Assembly (NCBI GenBank): GCA_044222395.1
Contig: JBGANK010000012.1
Coordinates: 11,350-75,349, forward strand
DNA from: JAEUMD01 sp044222395
Lineage (GTDB): Bacteria; Pseudomonadota; Alphaproteobacteria; Rhizobiales; Hyphomicrobiaceae
Direction: 5' to 3'
DNA length: 64,000 nt
Shown here: piece after piece, positions 36,737-45,040 of the stretch
Position numbering within the stretch: position 1 is the stretch's first letter
How the letters are laid out: each line of letters begins with the position of its first letter
Position numbers and translations under genes: made by a program
Notes under the pieces: model-generated
What the model saw: only the letters and a program-made list of their open reading frames with translations
What the model was told of the DNA's origin: nothing
The model's database searches: none

Positions 36737-37942
36737 ATGAACATTGAGCTTCCAGAAATCGCCTGTGTGTTGGTCCACGGCCGCAATCCCGCGGCCGCCC
36801 GGGCGCTGGCCGAGCGCCACTTCGCCTCGGGCGAGATTCTCGACATGGGTACGCAGTCCGGCGAGGACTTGATGCGCGCACTGGCACCGCGCATGGCGGC
36901 CGGCAGGATGACGGCAATCATCGAGGCAGGATCGCCACCCGGTGCGCACAAACAGCGAGTCGCCTTAGCTTCGATTGCCCGTGACAACTATGCGCGGCGC
37001 TTCGCCCTGATCATGCCTGACGCGCGTCCCGGCGAGCCCAACATCGACGAACGGTTGCGCGGCGACGGTTATCGCGAGGTATTCGAGCTTGCGGAATCGG
37101 ATCTCGATGCGCTGCAGATCCGTCGCCTGCCGATGCCGACCGATCTGCGCCACGAGTCGGGCGGCTTCGACATCATCGGCGATGTGCACGGCTGCGCCGA
37201 CGAGCTGGAGCTGCTGCTTGAACGGCTCGGCTACCGTGTCGCCTGGAACGATGACGCTGTCTACGGTCGTATGCCGCAGGTCAAACCGCCCGCGGGCCGC
37301 CGCGCGGTGTTCGTCGGTGATCTCGTCGATCGCGGCCCACGCTCGCGCGATGTGCTTGCAATCGTCCTGGCGATGGTGAACTCGGGAGCAGCGCTGCTCG
37401 TGCCCGGCAATCATGACGTCAAGTTCCTGCGCTGGCTGGACGGCGGCAAGGTCTCCATTACCCATGGGCTGGAGACCACCATCGACAGCCTGGCCGGTGC
37501 CAGCGATGCCTTTCGCGCTGACGTGCATGCAATGCTGAAGCGGCTGTGGAGCCACGTCTGGCTCGATGCTGGAAAGCTTGCCGTTGCCCACGCTGGGATC
37601 ATCCAGCCGATGCTCGGGCGCGCAACCCCGCGCGTGCGTCGCTTCTGCCTTTACGGCGATACCGCCGGCGAGCACGACAGCAACGGACTGCCGGTCCGCT
37701 ATCATTGGGCGCTCGACTATCGCGGCGAGACAGCAATCGTATACGGCCACACACCCGTGCCCGAGGCCGAGTGGGTCAACAACACGCTGTGCATCGATAC
37801 CGGCTGCTGCTTCGGCGGCAAGCTGACGGCCTTGCGCTGGCCCGAGCGCGAGATCGTCGCCCAACCGGCAAAGCGGCAATATGCGCGTCTGCTGCGCGGC
37901 TTCGGCCATCCGCCGCCGCGACCTACGCGCGAACCCGCCTGA
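36737..37942 (+). CDS. Metallophosphoesterase with degenerate kinase-like N-terminal domain
   Basis: The 401-aa product combines an N-terminal ~135 residues that align with the kinase lobe of Pnkp-like proteins and a C-terminal calcineurin-like phosphatase. The phosphatase motifs are complete: GDVHGC near residue 149, GDLVDRGP near 195, GNHD near 224 and YGHTP near 336, as in PrpE/bis(5'-nucleosyl)-tetraphosphatases. In the kinase lobe the P-loop position reads VHGRNPAAARAL with no GK[S/T], so kinase activity is not expected. ATG 36737 has AGGAC just upstream. It lies 99 bp after glcF with no obvious functional link. Confidence 0.75.
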   Translation: MNIELPEIACVLVHGRNPAAARALAERHFASGEILDMGTQSGEDLMRALAPRMAAGRMTAIIEAGSPPGAHKQRVALASIARDNYARRFALIMPDARPGEPNIDERLRGDGYREVFELAESDLDALQIRRLPMPTDLRHESGGFDIIGDVHGCADELELLLERLGYRVAWNDDAVYGRMPQVKPPAGRRAVFVGDLVDRGPRSRDVLAIVLAMVNSGAALLVPGNHDVKFLRWLDGGKVSITHGLETTIDSLAGASDAFRADVHAMLKRLWSHVWLDAGKLAVAHAGIIQPMLGRATPRVRRFCLYGDTAGEHDSNGLPVRYHWALDYRGETAIVYGHTPVPEAEWVNNTLCIDTGCCFGGKLTALRWPEREIVAQPAKRQYARLLRGFGHPPPRPTREPA

Positions 37943-38178
37943 GAGCTGCTGCTTCGCGGCCCGCTCTTGTGCCACATCCCTTTGCAAGGCAGCGCGCCCG
38001 CCGGCGAACGTTGCCAATTCAAGCAGTTACGCGGTTTCCTCGGCTTTGCCCGTTCGCCATTGGGATGCCGGTGTCAGGTCTGGCCGGCGCGGCTTTCCCA
38101 TAGGGAGGCGATTCGCTATAAGCGGGCCGAATCTCTTTTCCCGACGCCAGATGCCATCAGCGAGGCGCATTTCCGATC

Positions 38179-39675
38179 ATGGCCAAAGACAAGAAAGTTG
38201 CCGGCCCCGAGGCTCGGCTGCCGAAGGGCTTTCGCGACATCGGCGCCACCGAGCTGGCGTCGACGCGCGCCATGCTCGACACCATACGCCGCGTCTACGA
38301 GACATACGGCTTCGAGGAGCTTGAGACTCCGTCGATCGAGTATACGGACGCGCTGGGCAAATTCCTGCCCGATCAGGATCGCCCCAACGAGGGCGTTTTC
38401 TCCTTCACCGATGATGACGAGCAGTGGCTGAGCCTGCGCTACGACCTGACGGCGCCGCTGGCACGCTTCGTGGCCGAGAACTTCCAGACGCTGCCCAAGC
38501 CCTTCCGCCGCTATGCAACCGGCACCGTCTACCGTAACGAGAAGCCGGGCCCCGGCCGCTTCCGCCAGTTCACTCAGTTCGACGCCGATACCGTCGGCAC
38601 CGATAACCTCGCCGCCGATGCCGAGATTTGCATGCTGGCAGCCGACACGCTGGAGGCGCTTGGCATCAAGCGCGGCGATTACGTCATCAAGGTCAACAAC
38701 CGCAAACTGCTGGATGGCGTTCTGGAGTCCGCAGGGCTGGGCGGCGTTGAGAACGCCGCGCGCCGCTTGATCGTGCTGCGCGCGATCGACAAGTTCGACA
38801 AGTTCGGCCTCGATGGTGTCGGCCAGCTGCTCGGCAAGGGAAGGCGGGATGAGAGTGGCGATTTCACGCCCGGCGCTGGGCTTGCATCCGAACAGTCTGC
38901 GGAAATCCTGAGCTTGCTGGGAGTTGCGTATGCGAATGCCGGCACCGCAACGGTCGCGCACTTGCGCAAACTTTTCAGCAAGACAGATGTCGCCCGCCAA
39001 GGACTCGACGAACTCGATCAGATCGCCAAGCTGTGCGAGGCCGCCGGCTACGGCAACGACCGCATTCGCATCGACAGCTCCGTCGTCCGCGGCCTCGAAT
39101 ACTACACCGGCCCCGTTTTCGAGGCCGAGCTGACGTTCGAGGTCAAGGACGAGAGCGGCAATCCCGTCCGCTTCGGCTCTGTCGGCGGCGGTGGTCGCTA
39201 CGACGGGCTGGTCGAACGCTTCCTCGGCCAGAAGGTGCCCGCAACCGGCTTCTCCATCGGCGTCTCGCGCCTGCAGGTCGCGCTCGCCGTGCTCGACAAG
39301 GCGAAGGCGGGCACCGCCGCGCAGGGCCCCGTCGTCGTGCTGGTCATGGACAAGGCGGAGATTGCCACCTATCAGCGCTTGACCCAGGAGCTGCGCAATG
39401 CCGGCATTCGCGCCGAGATGTATCTGGGCACCTCGGGCATGAAGGCGCAGATGAAATACGCCGACCGCCGCGGCTCACCATGCGTCGTCATCCAGGGCTC
39501 CGACGAGCGCGCCAAGGGCGAGGTGCAATTGAAGGACCTGATCGAAGGCGCCAAGGCTGCCGCCGCGATTGCCGACAACAAGGAATGGAAGGCGCAGCGT
39601 CCGGCGCAGGTCTCGGTCAAGGAGACCGAGCTGGTAGCAGCCGTCCGCGAGATACTGGCAAGGCACCAGCGATGA
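38179..39675 (+). CDS. hisS: Histidyl-tRNA synthetase
   Basis: Class II aminoacyl-tRNA synthetase that charges tRNA-His. The 498-aa product shows motif 2 (YRNEKPGPGRFRQFTQFDAD near residue 117), the histidine-specific GLEYYTGPVFE near 302 and GGGGRYDGLVERF near 337, and a C-terminal anticodon-binding domain. Length is normal for alphaproteobacterial HisS. It is followed after 56 bp by hisZ, a catalytically dead paralogue, then hisG. Confidence 0.95.
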   Translation: MAKDKKVAGPEARLPKGFRDIGATELASTRAMLDTIRRVYETYGFEELETPSIEYTDALGKFLPDQDRPNEGVFSFTDDDEQWLSLRYDLTAPLARFVAENFQTLPKPFRRYATGTVYRNEKPGPGRFRQFTQFDADTVGTDNLAADAEICMLAADTLEALGIKRGDYVIKVNNRKLLDGVLESAGLGGVENAARRLIVLRAIDKFDKFGLDGVGQLLGKGRRDESGDFTPGAGLASEQSAEILSLLGVAYANAGTATVAHLRKLFSKTDVARQGLDELDQIAKLCEAAGYGNDRIRIDSSVVRGLEYYTGPVFEAELTFEVKDESGNPVRFGSVGGGGRYDGLVERFLGQKVPATGFSIGVSRLQVALAVLDKAKAGTAAQGPVVVLVMDKAEIATYQRLTQELRNAGIRAEMYLGTSGMKAQMKYADRRGSPCVVIQGSDERAKGEVQLKDLIEGAKAAAAIADNKEWKAQRPAQVSVKETELVAAVREILARHQR

Positions 39676-39731
39676 ACACCCTGGCGGCAGTCCTTCCGCC
39701 GACCGCCGCGCAACAACCGGACTGACAACGC

Positions 39732-40907
39732 ATGGTCGCAGAGACAGCAAAAAAGTTCGAGGCGCTGGAAGCGCAGGCGCAAAAGCTCATGTCCGTCTTC
39801 ATCAAGGCGGGTCACGAGGCAGTCGCGCCCGCCATCATCCAGCCGGCGGACGTGTTCCTCGACGTGATCGGCGAGACCCTGCGCGCGCGCACCTATGTCT
39901 TCACCGACCCCGATGGCGAGGAGCTGTGCCTGCGTCCGGATCTGACCGTGCCGACGTGCAGACTGCACATCGAGCGCCATTCCGATCCCGCGACGCGCGC
40001 CAAGTACTGTTATAACGGATCCGCATTCCGCTTCCAGCCGTCCGGAGCACCGCGTTCGCATCCGCGCGAGTTCAGACAAGCCGGCATCGAATCCTTCGGC
40101 GGCACCGACCGCGCCCGCGCCGAGGCCGGCGTCGTGGTGACGCTGCTCGATGGATTGAAGGCGGTGGGCCTCAAGGAGTTCAAGCTTCACATCGGCGACC
40201 TCGGCCTGTTCCGCGCGCTGCTCGAGGCCGCCGACATGCCGTTGCGCTGGCGCCGTCGTCTCATGCACCAGTTCTGGCGGCCCGACGCCTTCCGCACCGA
40301 GTTGAAGCGCTTGACGACGGCCGCCTTCGACGTGCCGCGCGATGTCCCCAAGGACCTGCTGACCAAGCTCGACCCGGAACGCCCAGACGACGCCGAAAAG
40401 CAGGTGGCGGCCTATCTCGATGAGCGCGACATCGACATGATGGGCACTCGCTCGATCTCGGAGATCACCCGGAACCTGCTGTCGATCGTCGCAGACTCCA
40501 AGACACAGCCGCTTTCCGCGGACACAGCCAATCTCCTGGAAAGCTACATTCGCGTCGTCGCTCCCGCGCGTGCCGCCGGCGCCCGCCTGCGCGATCTCCT
40601 GCGGGCAGGCAACATCGACATCTCCGAGGCCTTCGACGCCTACCAGCGCCGCCTGCAGCTTCTCGCCGACGCCGGCATCGACGTCACTCATGCGGAATTC
40701 GAGGCCGAGTTCGGCCGCACGCTCGAGTACTACACCGGCTTCGTCTTCGAGATCGTCGTTCCGGATCTGGGTCGCCTGAGCCCGATCGCCGGCGGCGGCC
40801 GCTACGATGCGCTGATCAAGCAGTGCGGCGCACCCGACGAAGTCCCTGCGGTTGGCGGTGCGATCCACACCGAGCGCCTGCTCGCAGCATTGACGGGAGA
40901 CGTGTGA
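39732..40907 (+). CDS. hisZ: ATP phosphoribosyltransferase regulatory subunit HisZ
   Basis: HisS-like regulatory subunit of the first histidine biosynthesis enzyme, 391 aa. It retains the class II synthetase fold (LCLRPDLTVPTCRLH near residue 66, RTLEYYTGFVFEI near 330, GGGRYDALI near 355) but lacks the C-terminal anticodon-binding domain. HisZ is required for the activity of short-form HisG, which is exactly what follows. Its stop overlaps the hisG start as TGATG. Confidence 0.93.
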   Translation: MVAETAKKFEALEAQAQKLMSVFIKAGHEAVAPAIIQPADVFLDVIGETLRARTYVFTDPDGEELCLRPDLTVPTCRLHIERHSDPATRAKYCYNGSAFRFQPSGAPRSHPREFRQAGIESFGGTDRARAEAGVVVTLLDGLKAVGLKEFKLHIGDLGLFRALLEAADMPLRWRRRLMHQFWRPDAFRTELKRLTTAAFDVPRDVPKDLLTKLDPERPDDAEKQVAAYLDERDIDMMGTRSISEITRNLLSIVADSKTQPLSADTANLLESYIRVVAPARAAGARLRDLLRAGNIDISEAFDAYQRRLQLLADAGIDVTHAEFEAEFGRTLEYYTGFVFEIVVPDLGRLSPIAGGGRYDALIKQCGAPDEVPAVGGAIHTERLLAALTGDV

Positions 40908-41611
40908 TGGCGAGCTCCGAAAACCTCATTCTCGCCGTGCCGTCGAAGGGGCGACTGATGGAGCAGACGCTTGCGATCTTCGCTGCTGGCGGTCTCAACA
41001 TTCGCAAGGTTGGCAACGTGCGCGGCTACCGCGGCGAGATCGAAGGCATGGCGAATGTCGATGTCGCGTTCGTGTCAGCCTCCGAGATTGCGCGCTACCT
41101 GAAGACCGGCCGCGCCCACCTGGGCATCACCGGCGAGGACCTGGTGCGCGAACAGATGACCGATTGGCAGGATCGCGTCGAGATCCTGAAGCCGCTGGGA
41201 TTCGGACAAGCCGATGTCGTCGTCGCCGTTCCAGCCTGCTGGGTCGATGTTCACGTGATGGCTGACCTCGACGAGATTTCCGCAAGCTTCCGCCAGTCGC
41301 ACGGCCGCTGGTTCCGCGTTGCTACGAAATACATCAACCTGACGCGCCGCTTCCTGTCCTCGCGCGGCTTGACCGACTTCCGCATCATAGAGAGCCTTGG
41401 CGCCACCGAGGGCACGCCCGCCGCCGGCACGGCGGATTTCATCGTCGACATTACGACGACGGGCGCCACCTTGAAGGCCAACGGCCTGAAGATCATCGAG
41501 GACGGTCTGATCCTGAAATCGGAAGCCGGCCTGATCGCCTCGCGCATGGCCACTTGGACACCGCGCGTGCGCGAGGCCGAGAACGAGATCCTCCAGCGCC
41601 TCGGCGTGTGA
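40907..41611 (+). CDS. hisG: ATP phosphoribosyltransferase HisG, short form
   Basis: Catalyses the first committed step of histidine synthesis, joining ATP and PRPP. The 234-aa protein is the short HisG form, without the C-terminal regulatory domain, and therefore needs HisZ, encoded immediately upstream with a TGATG overlap. Family landmarks include AVPSKGRLMEQTL at the start, HLGITGEDLVREQ near residue 72 and FIVDITTTGATLKANGL near 181. It converges on eutC 41 bp later. Confidence 0.95.
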   Translation: MASSENLILAVPSKGRLMEQTLAIFAAGGLNIRKVGNVRGYRGEIEGMANVDVAFVSASEIARYLKTGRAHLGITGEDLVREQMTDWQDRVEILKPLGFGQADVVVAVPACWVDVHVMADLDEISASFRQSHGRWFRVATKYINLTRRFLSSRGLTDFRIIESLGATEGTPAAGTADFIVDITTTGATLKANGLKIIEDGLILKSEAGLIASRMATWTPRVREAENEILQRLGV

Positions 41612-41652
41612 CGATCACTGCCGCACGCGCAGCCGTATTCGCGCGTGTCGCT

Positions 41653-42444
41653 TCACGCGCCATCAGCTAGTTGCGCCTTCTCCGTGCCAGCGGGAAGCCA
41701 GTCGCTTTCGTCCTTCAGCCCGACCCCAGTCAGGCCGCGGCTCAAGGCTTCGCGCATCAGCCATGCGAGCTTCGCAGCCGCATCGACAGGTGCGATGCCC
41801 TCCGCCCGCACGTTGGAAATGCAGTTGCGTTCGGCGTCGCTACGCCCGGGCCGCGGATCGCAGGTGAGATAAATCCCCAGGCTGTCCGGCGACGACAGCC
41901 CCGGCCGCTCCCCGATCAGCACAGCAACCAGTCGCGCCTTCAGCAACGCGCCGATCTCGTCGCCAAGCGCCACGCGTGCGCCCGTCGCCACCACCACCGG
42001 CGCCAGCGTGAGCGACATCCGCTGAACATGTGGGAGCAACGCACCGACCACTGCCAGTGCATGGGCATTGACGGCACGCGCCGACAGTCCGTCGCCGATC
42101 ACGATGGCAATGTCATGCTGAGCCTTTGCGACGCTCGCCAGCAGAGAATGTGAAGCAGCACTCAAGGTGCGACCCTGGTCGGGTCTGAGCAGGTAGCGCT
42201 GCCGGTCCACCGAGTTGCTCTCAATGCTCAACGTCTCCAGCCCAAGCGCCGCAAGTCCCGCCTTGAGCTTTGGCATGTCAACGCGCGCATGGATCGCATC
42301 GCGCGCCGAGGCATGCGCCGCCGCCAGCGCCAGCACCTCGCGTGTCGGCAGCGAGATCCCCGCGCGCCCCAGCCCGATCCGCGCCGCCGTGCGTTGCCGG
42401 AACAGGTGCCATGGGTCCGGCGGTGGATTGCCCGTCATTGTCAT
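41653..42444 (-). CDS. eutC: Ethanolamine ammonia-lyase small subunit EutC
   Basis: Small subunit of the adenosylcobalamin-dependent ethanolamine ammonia-lyase, 263 aa. Recognisable parts are WHLFRQRTAARIGLGRAG near residue 12, LRPDQGRTLS near 87, VIGDGLSARAVNAHA near 114 and GERPGLSSPDSLGIYLT near 178. The ATG overlaps the eutB stop as ATGA. There is no EutA reactivase, transporter or microcompartment shell gene nearby. Confidence 0.93.
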   Translation of the reverse strand: MTMTGNPPPDPWHLFRQRTAARIGLGRAGISLPTREVLALAAAHASARDAIHARVDMPKLKAGLAALGLETLSIESNSVDRQRYLLRPDQGRTLSAASHSLLASVAKAQHDIAIVIGDGLSARAVNAHALAVVGALLPHVQRMSLTLAPVVVATGARVALGDEIGALLKARLVAVLIGERPGLSSPDSLGIYLTCDPRPGRSDAERNCISNVRAEGIAPVDAAAKLAWLMREALSRGLTGVGLKDESDWLPAGTEKAQLADGA

Positions 42445-43832
42445 GGCGCGTCGACCCTTGCCGCCGCTGCAAGCAGAGGATGCCCGGGCCGCGCCGGCAA
42501 CAGCTGCCCGTCCGCGCCAGTAATGTTCGATCTCTTCAGCCAGTCCTCGAACTCTGGCGCGCGGCGAAGGCCGAACACCTCGCGCACATACAACGCATCG
42601 TGGAACGAGGTCGATTGGTAGTTGAGCATGATGTCGTCGGCACCGGGAACACCCATGACGTAGCTGACGCCCGCAGCAGCGAGCATCGTCAGCGTAGTGT
42701 CCATGTCGTCCTGGTCCGCCTCCGCGTGGTTGGTGTAGCAGACGTCGACACCCATCGGCAGGCCCATCAGCTTGCCGCAGAAGTGATCCTCCAGCGCCGC
42801 GCGCAGGATCTGCTTACCGTCATAGAGATATTCGGGGCCGATGAAGCCGACGACCGAATTGACCAGCAGCGGCTGGAACGCACGCGCCACCGCATAGGCA
42901 CGCGCCTCGCAGGTCTGCTGGTCGAGTCCGTGGTGTGCTCCGGCGGACAATGCCGAACCCTGGCCCGTCTCGAAATACATGACGTTGCTGCCGATCGTTC
43001 CCCGCTTCAGCGATAGCGCAGCCTCGCGCGCCTCCTCGAGCACAGAAAGGCTGACACCGAACGACCGGTTCGCAGCCTCGGTGCCCGCGATCGATTGGAA
43101 TACGAGATCGACTGGCGCGCCCTTGTTGGCAAGATCGAGCGTCGTCGTCACATGCCCCAGCACGCAACCCTGCGTCGGGATCTCGAACCGCGCGATGAGG
43201 CCGTCCAGCAGCCTTAGCAGGTCCGCAATCCGTGCAACCGAATCGGTGGCCGGATTGATGCCGATTACGGCATCCCCTGCGCCATACATCAGCCCGTCGA
43301 CGATCGATGCGAGGATCCCCTCCGCGTCGTCGGTTGGATGGTTGGGCTGCAGCCTGACCGCGAATGTGCCGGGCAGGCCGATCGTGTTGCGGAAGCGGGT
43401 GACAATCCGGCACTTGCGTGCGCCGACGACGAGATCCTGGTTGCGCATCAGCTTGGAAACCGCCGCCGCGATCTCCGGCGTAATCGCTGGCGCCAGCTGC
43501 GCCAGCCGCTCTGCGGTTGCCTCTTCTGACAAGATGTAGTTGCGGAACTCGCCAACCGTCATCGCGCCGATCTCGGCAAAGCCTTGCGCGTCATGAGTAT
43601 CGAGGATCAGCCGTGTCACCTCGTCCTCGTCGTAAGGGATCGGCGGCTCGCTCACCAGGCGCTGCAGCGGTACATCCGCGAGCGCAAGTCTTGCAGCGAC
43701 GCATTCCTCCGCACTCGACGCGGCGATGCCGGCCAACTGGTCGCCGGAACGGATCGGAGACGCCTTTGCCAGCAGATCCCGGACGGAGTCGTAGGCATAC
43801 GTGGTGCCATTGATCGACTGGCGGAACGGCAT
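42441..43832 (-). CDS. eutB: Ethanolamine ammonia-lyase large subunit EutB
   Basis: Catalytic TIM-barrel subunit of ethanolamine ammonia-lyase, which splits ethanolamine into acetaldehyde and ammonia with adenosylcobalamin. The 463-aa product shows RNTIGLPGTFAVRLQPNHPT near residue 146, AVIGINPATDSV near 185, FETGQGSALSAGAHHG near 290 and GFIGPEYLYDG near 330. ATG 43832 matches the family start; the frame reaches a TTG at 43865. A small hairpin sits 30 bp upstream. No regulator is evident. Confidence 0.94.
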   Translation of the reverse strand: MPFRQSINGTTYAYDSVRDLLAKASPIRSGDQLAGIAASSAEECVAARLALADVPLQRLVSEPPIPYDEDEVTRLILDTHDAQGFAEIGAMTVGEFRNYILSEEATAERLAQLAPAITPEIAAAVSKLMRNQDLVVGARKCRIVTRFRNTIGLPGTFAVRLQPNHPTDDAEGILASIVDGLMYGAGDAVIGINPATDSVARIADLLRLLDGLIARFEIPTQGCVLGHVTTTLDLANKGAPVDLVFQSIAGTEAANRSFGVSLSVLEEAREAALSLKRGTIGSNVMYFETGQGSALSAGAHHGLDQQTCEARAYAVARAFQPLLVNSVVGFIGPEYLYDGKQILRAALEDHFCGKLMGLPMGVDVCYTNHAEADQDDMDTTLTMLAAAGVSYVMGVPGADDIMLNYQSTSFHDALYVREVFGLRRAPEFEDWLKRSNITGADGQLLPARPGHPLLAAAARVDAP

Positions 43833-43861
43833 GAGCAGATCCCGGCGTGCGCTGTCGTGAA

Positions 43862-43879
43862 CCAATCCGTTTGGATTGG
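43862..43879 (-). promoter_or_regulatory. Hairpin in the eutB upstream region
   Basis: Perfect 7-bp inverted repeat CCAATCC / GGATTGG with loop GTTT, starting 30 bp before the eutB ATG. It could be an operator half-site pair or a leader hairpin. I see no cobalamin riboswitch core in the ~150 bp upstream of eutB. Confidence 0.35.
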
Positions 43880-44032
43880 CGGCGCTACCTTAAACCAGTT
43901 CGTGCAAAAAGGCGCACGACGCCACTGTGCGAGAGCTCTTTCGAAGAACCTGGTATGCGTGGGGTATGTCGCCCGCTGCAATCCGCTGCAGGATTGAGCA
44001 GGCTTCACATTATCAGGCGCTTGAATGAGGGG

Positions 44033-44109
44033 TGGTAGCGGGACCCGGACTTGAACCGGGGACCTACGGATTATGATTCCGCCGCTCTAACCAACTGAGC
44101 TATCCCGCC
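44033..44109 (-). tRNA. tRNA-Met (anticodon CAT), elongator type
   Basis: Complete 77-nt cloverleaf on the minus strand. The acceptor stem pairs GGCGGGA with TCCCGCT (first pair G-T), followed by A and an encoded CCA. The D arm reads AGCTCAGTTGGTTAGAGC, the anticodon loop ATCATAA gives anticodon CAT, and the T arm contains GGTTCAAGTCC. The C1-A72-type mismatch of initiator tRNA is absent. The same anticodon occurs in tRNA-Ile2, so the Met assignment rests on overall resemblance. Confidence 0.9.
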
Positions 44110-44308
44110 AGATTGACGTGTCTATAGGAAGCCGGGCCTTCCGCTGTCAAGGCTTGCGCGCTGGCTCGATGAATGCGGGAGCTGATCCGTTTGTCTATGA
44201 CCGCGCGCAAACCGGACCGCTGCTTCGCCGGTATCCGTGAACTAGCAAAACGGGCGGCACCGCCTGCGCAGTCTGCCGCCCGCATCGAATGCCACCAGCC
44301 ATGCGGGC

Positions 44309-45040
44309 CTACTCGGCCGCTTCGGCCAACCTCGCGTTTTCAAGCTTGTGGAAGCGCATCATGGTGAACAGTCCGAACGGCCGCATCGCACGGCGCTCGG
44401 CAAGGCGCAGATCCTCGCACACCATGACGCGGTTGACGTCGAACACCGAACGCCAGCCGATCTTGTCTGCGAACGGCGCCATCCGCCGCTCGACCCATCC
44501 GCGCAAGCCTTCTTCCTGGCTGAAGTGGTTGACCAGGATCACTTCGCCGCCGGGCTTGGTGACGCGGGCAAGCTCACGCATGACCTTCTCGGGGTCCGGG
44601 ACGACCGTCATCACGAACATCGCCACGACGATGTCGAACGAATGGTCGGGAAAATTCAACTCACCGGCGTCCATCTCATGCAGCCCGGTGACGTTGTTGA
44701 GCCCCTCTTCGATGACGCGTTCACGAGCCTTGTCGAGCATGTCGGGCGACAAGTCGATGCCGACGATCTCGTGGTTCCGGTGGTAGTCCGGTAGCGACAG
44801 GCCGGTGCCGACGCCTACCTCGAGCACACGACCCTTCGCCATCTCGTTGATGACCTCGACGACGTGACGGCGTCCTTGCGAAGCCACCATGCCGAACGTC
44901 TGGTCGTAGAAAGGTGCCCAACGGCGGTAGGCGACTTTGACATCGCTCTCGTCGATGCGGCCAATGCCCACGATCCGCCCGCCGTCGCGATGCAGAACAG
45001 GCGGACGGCGGCCAACCTCGGTCCGATCCATGGTCCTCAT
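44309..45040 (-). CDS. Class I SAM-dependent methyltransferase, PmtA-like
   Basis: The 243-aa product has the N-terminal pattern AYRRWAPFYDQTFG, the SAM-binding motif VLEVGVGTGLSLP near residue 70 and the acidic motif IVGIDLSPDML near 89. The pattern resembles phosphatidylethanolamine N-methyltransferases of the PmtA type in Rhizobiales, which make phosphatidylcholine, but UbiE-type quinone methyltransferases look similar. Its ATG overlaps the mnmA stop as ATGA, so it is translationally coupled to mnmA. Confidence 0.72.
   Translation of the reverse strand: MRTMDRTEVGRRPPVLHRDGGRIVGIGRIDESDVKVAYRRWAPFYDQTFGMVASQGRRHVVEVINEMAKGRVLEVGVGTGLSLPDYHRNHEIVGIDLSPDMLDKARERVIEEGLNNVTGLHEMDAGELNFPDHSFDIVVAMFVMTVVPDPEKVMRELARVTKPGGEVILVNHFSQEEGLRGWVERRMAPFADKIGWRSVFDVNRVMVCEDLRLAERRAMRPFGLFTMMRFHKLENARLAEAAE

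Noticed and set aside
42970..43540. Plus-strand frame opposite eutB
   Set aside because: Shadow of eutB without any recognisable domain.
43833..44032. Possible cobalamin riboswitch upstream of eutB
   Set aside because: No B12-box-like core or expected length; only a 7-bp hairpin is visible.
43996..44043. Possible fifth copy of the 48-bp module (GAGCAGG at 43996)
   Set aside because: The matching right arm at the required distance is absent; the site runs into the tRNA gene.
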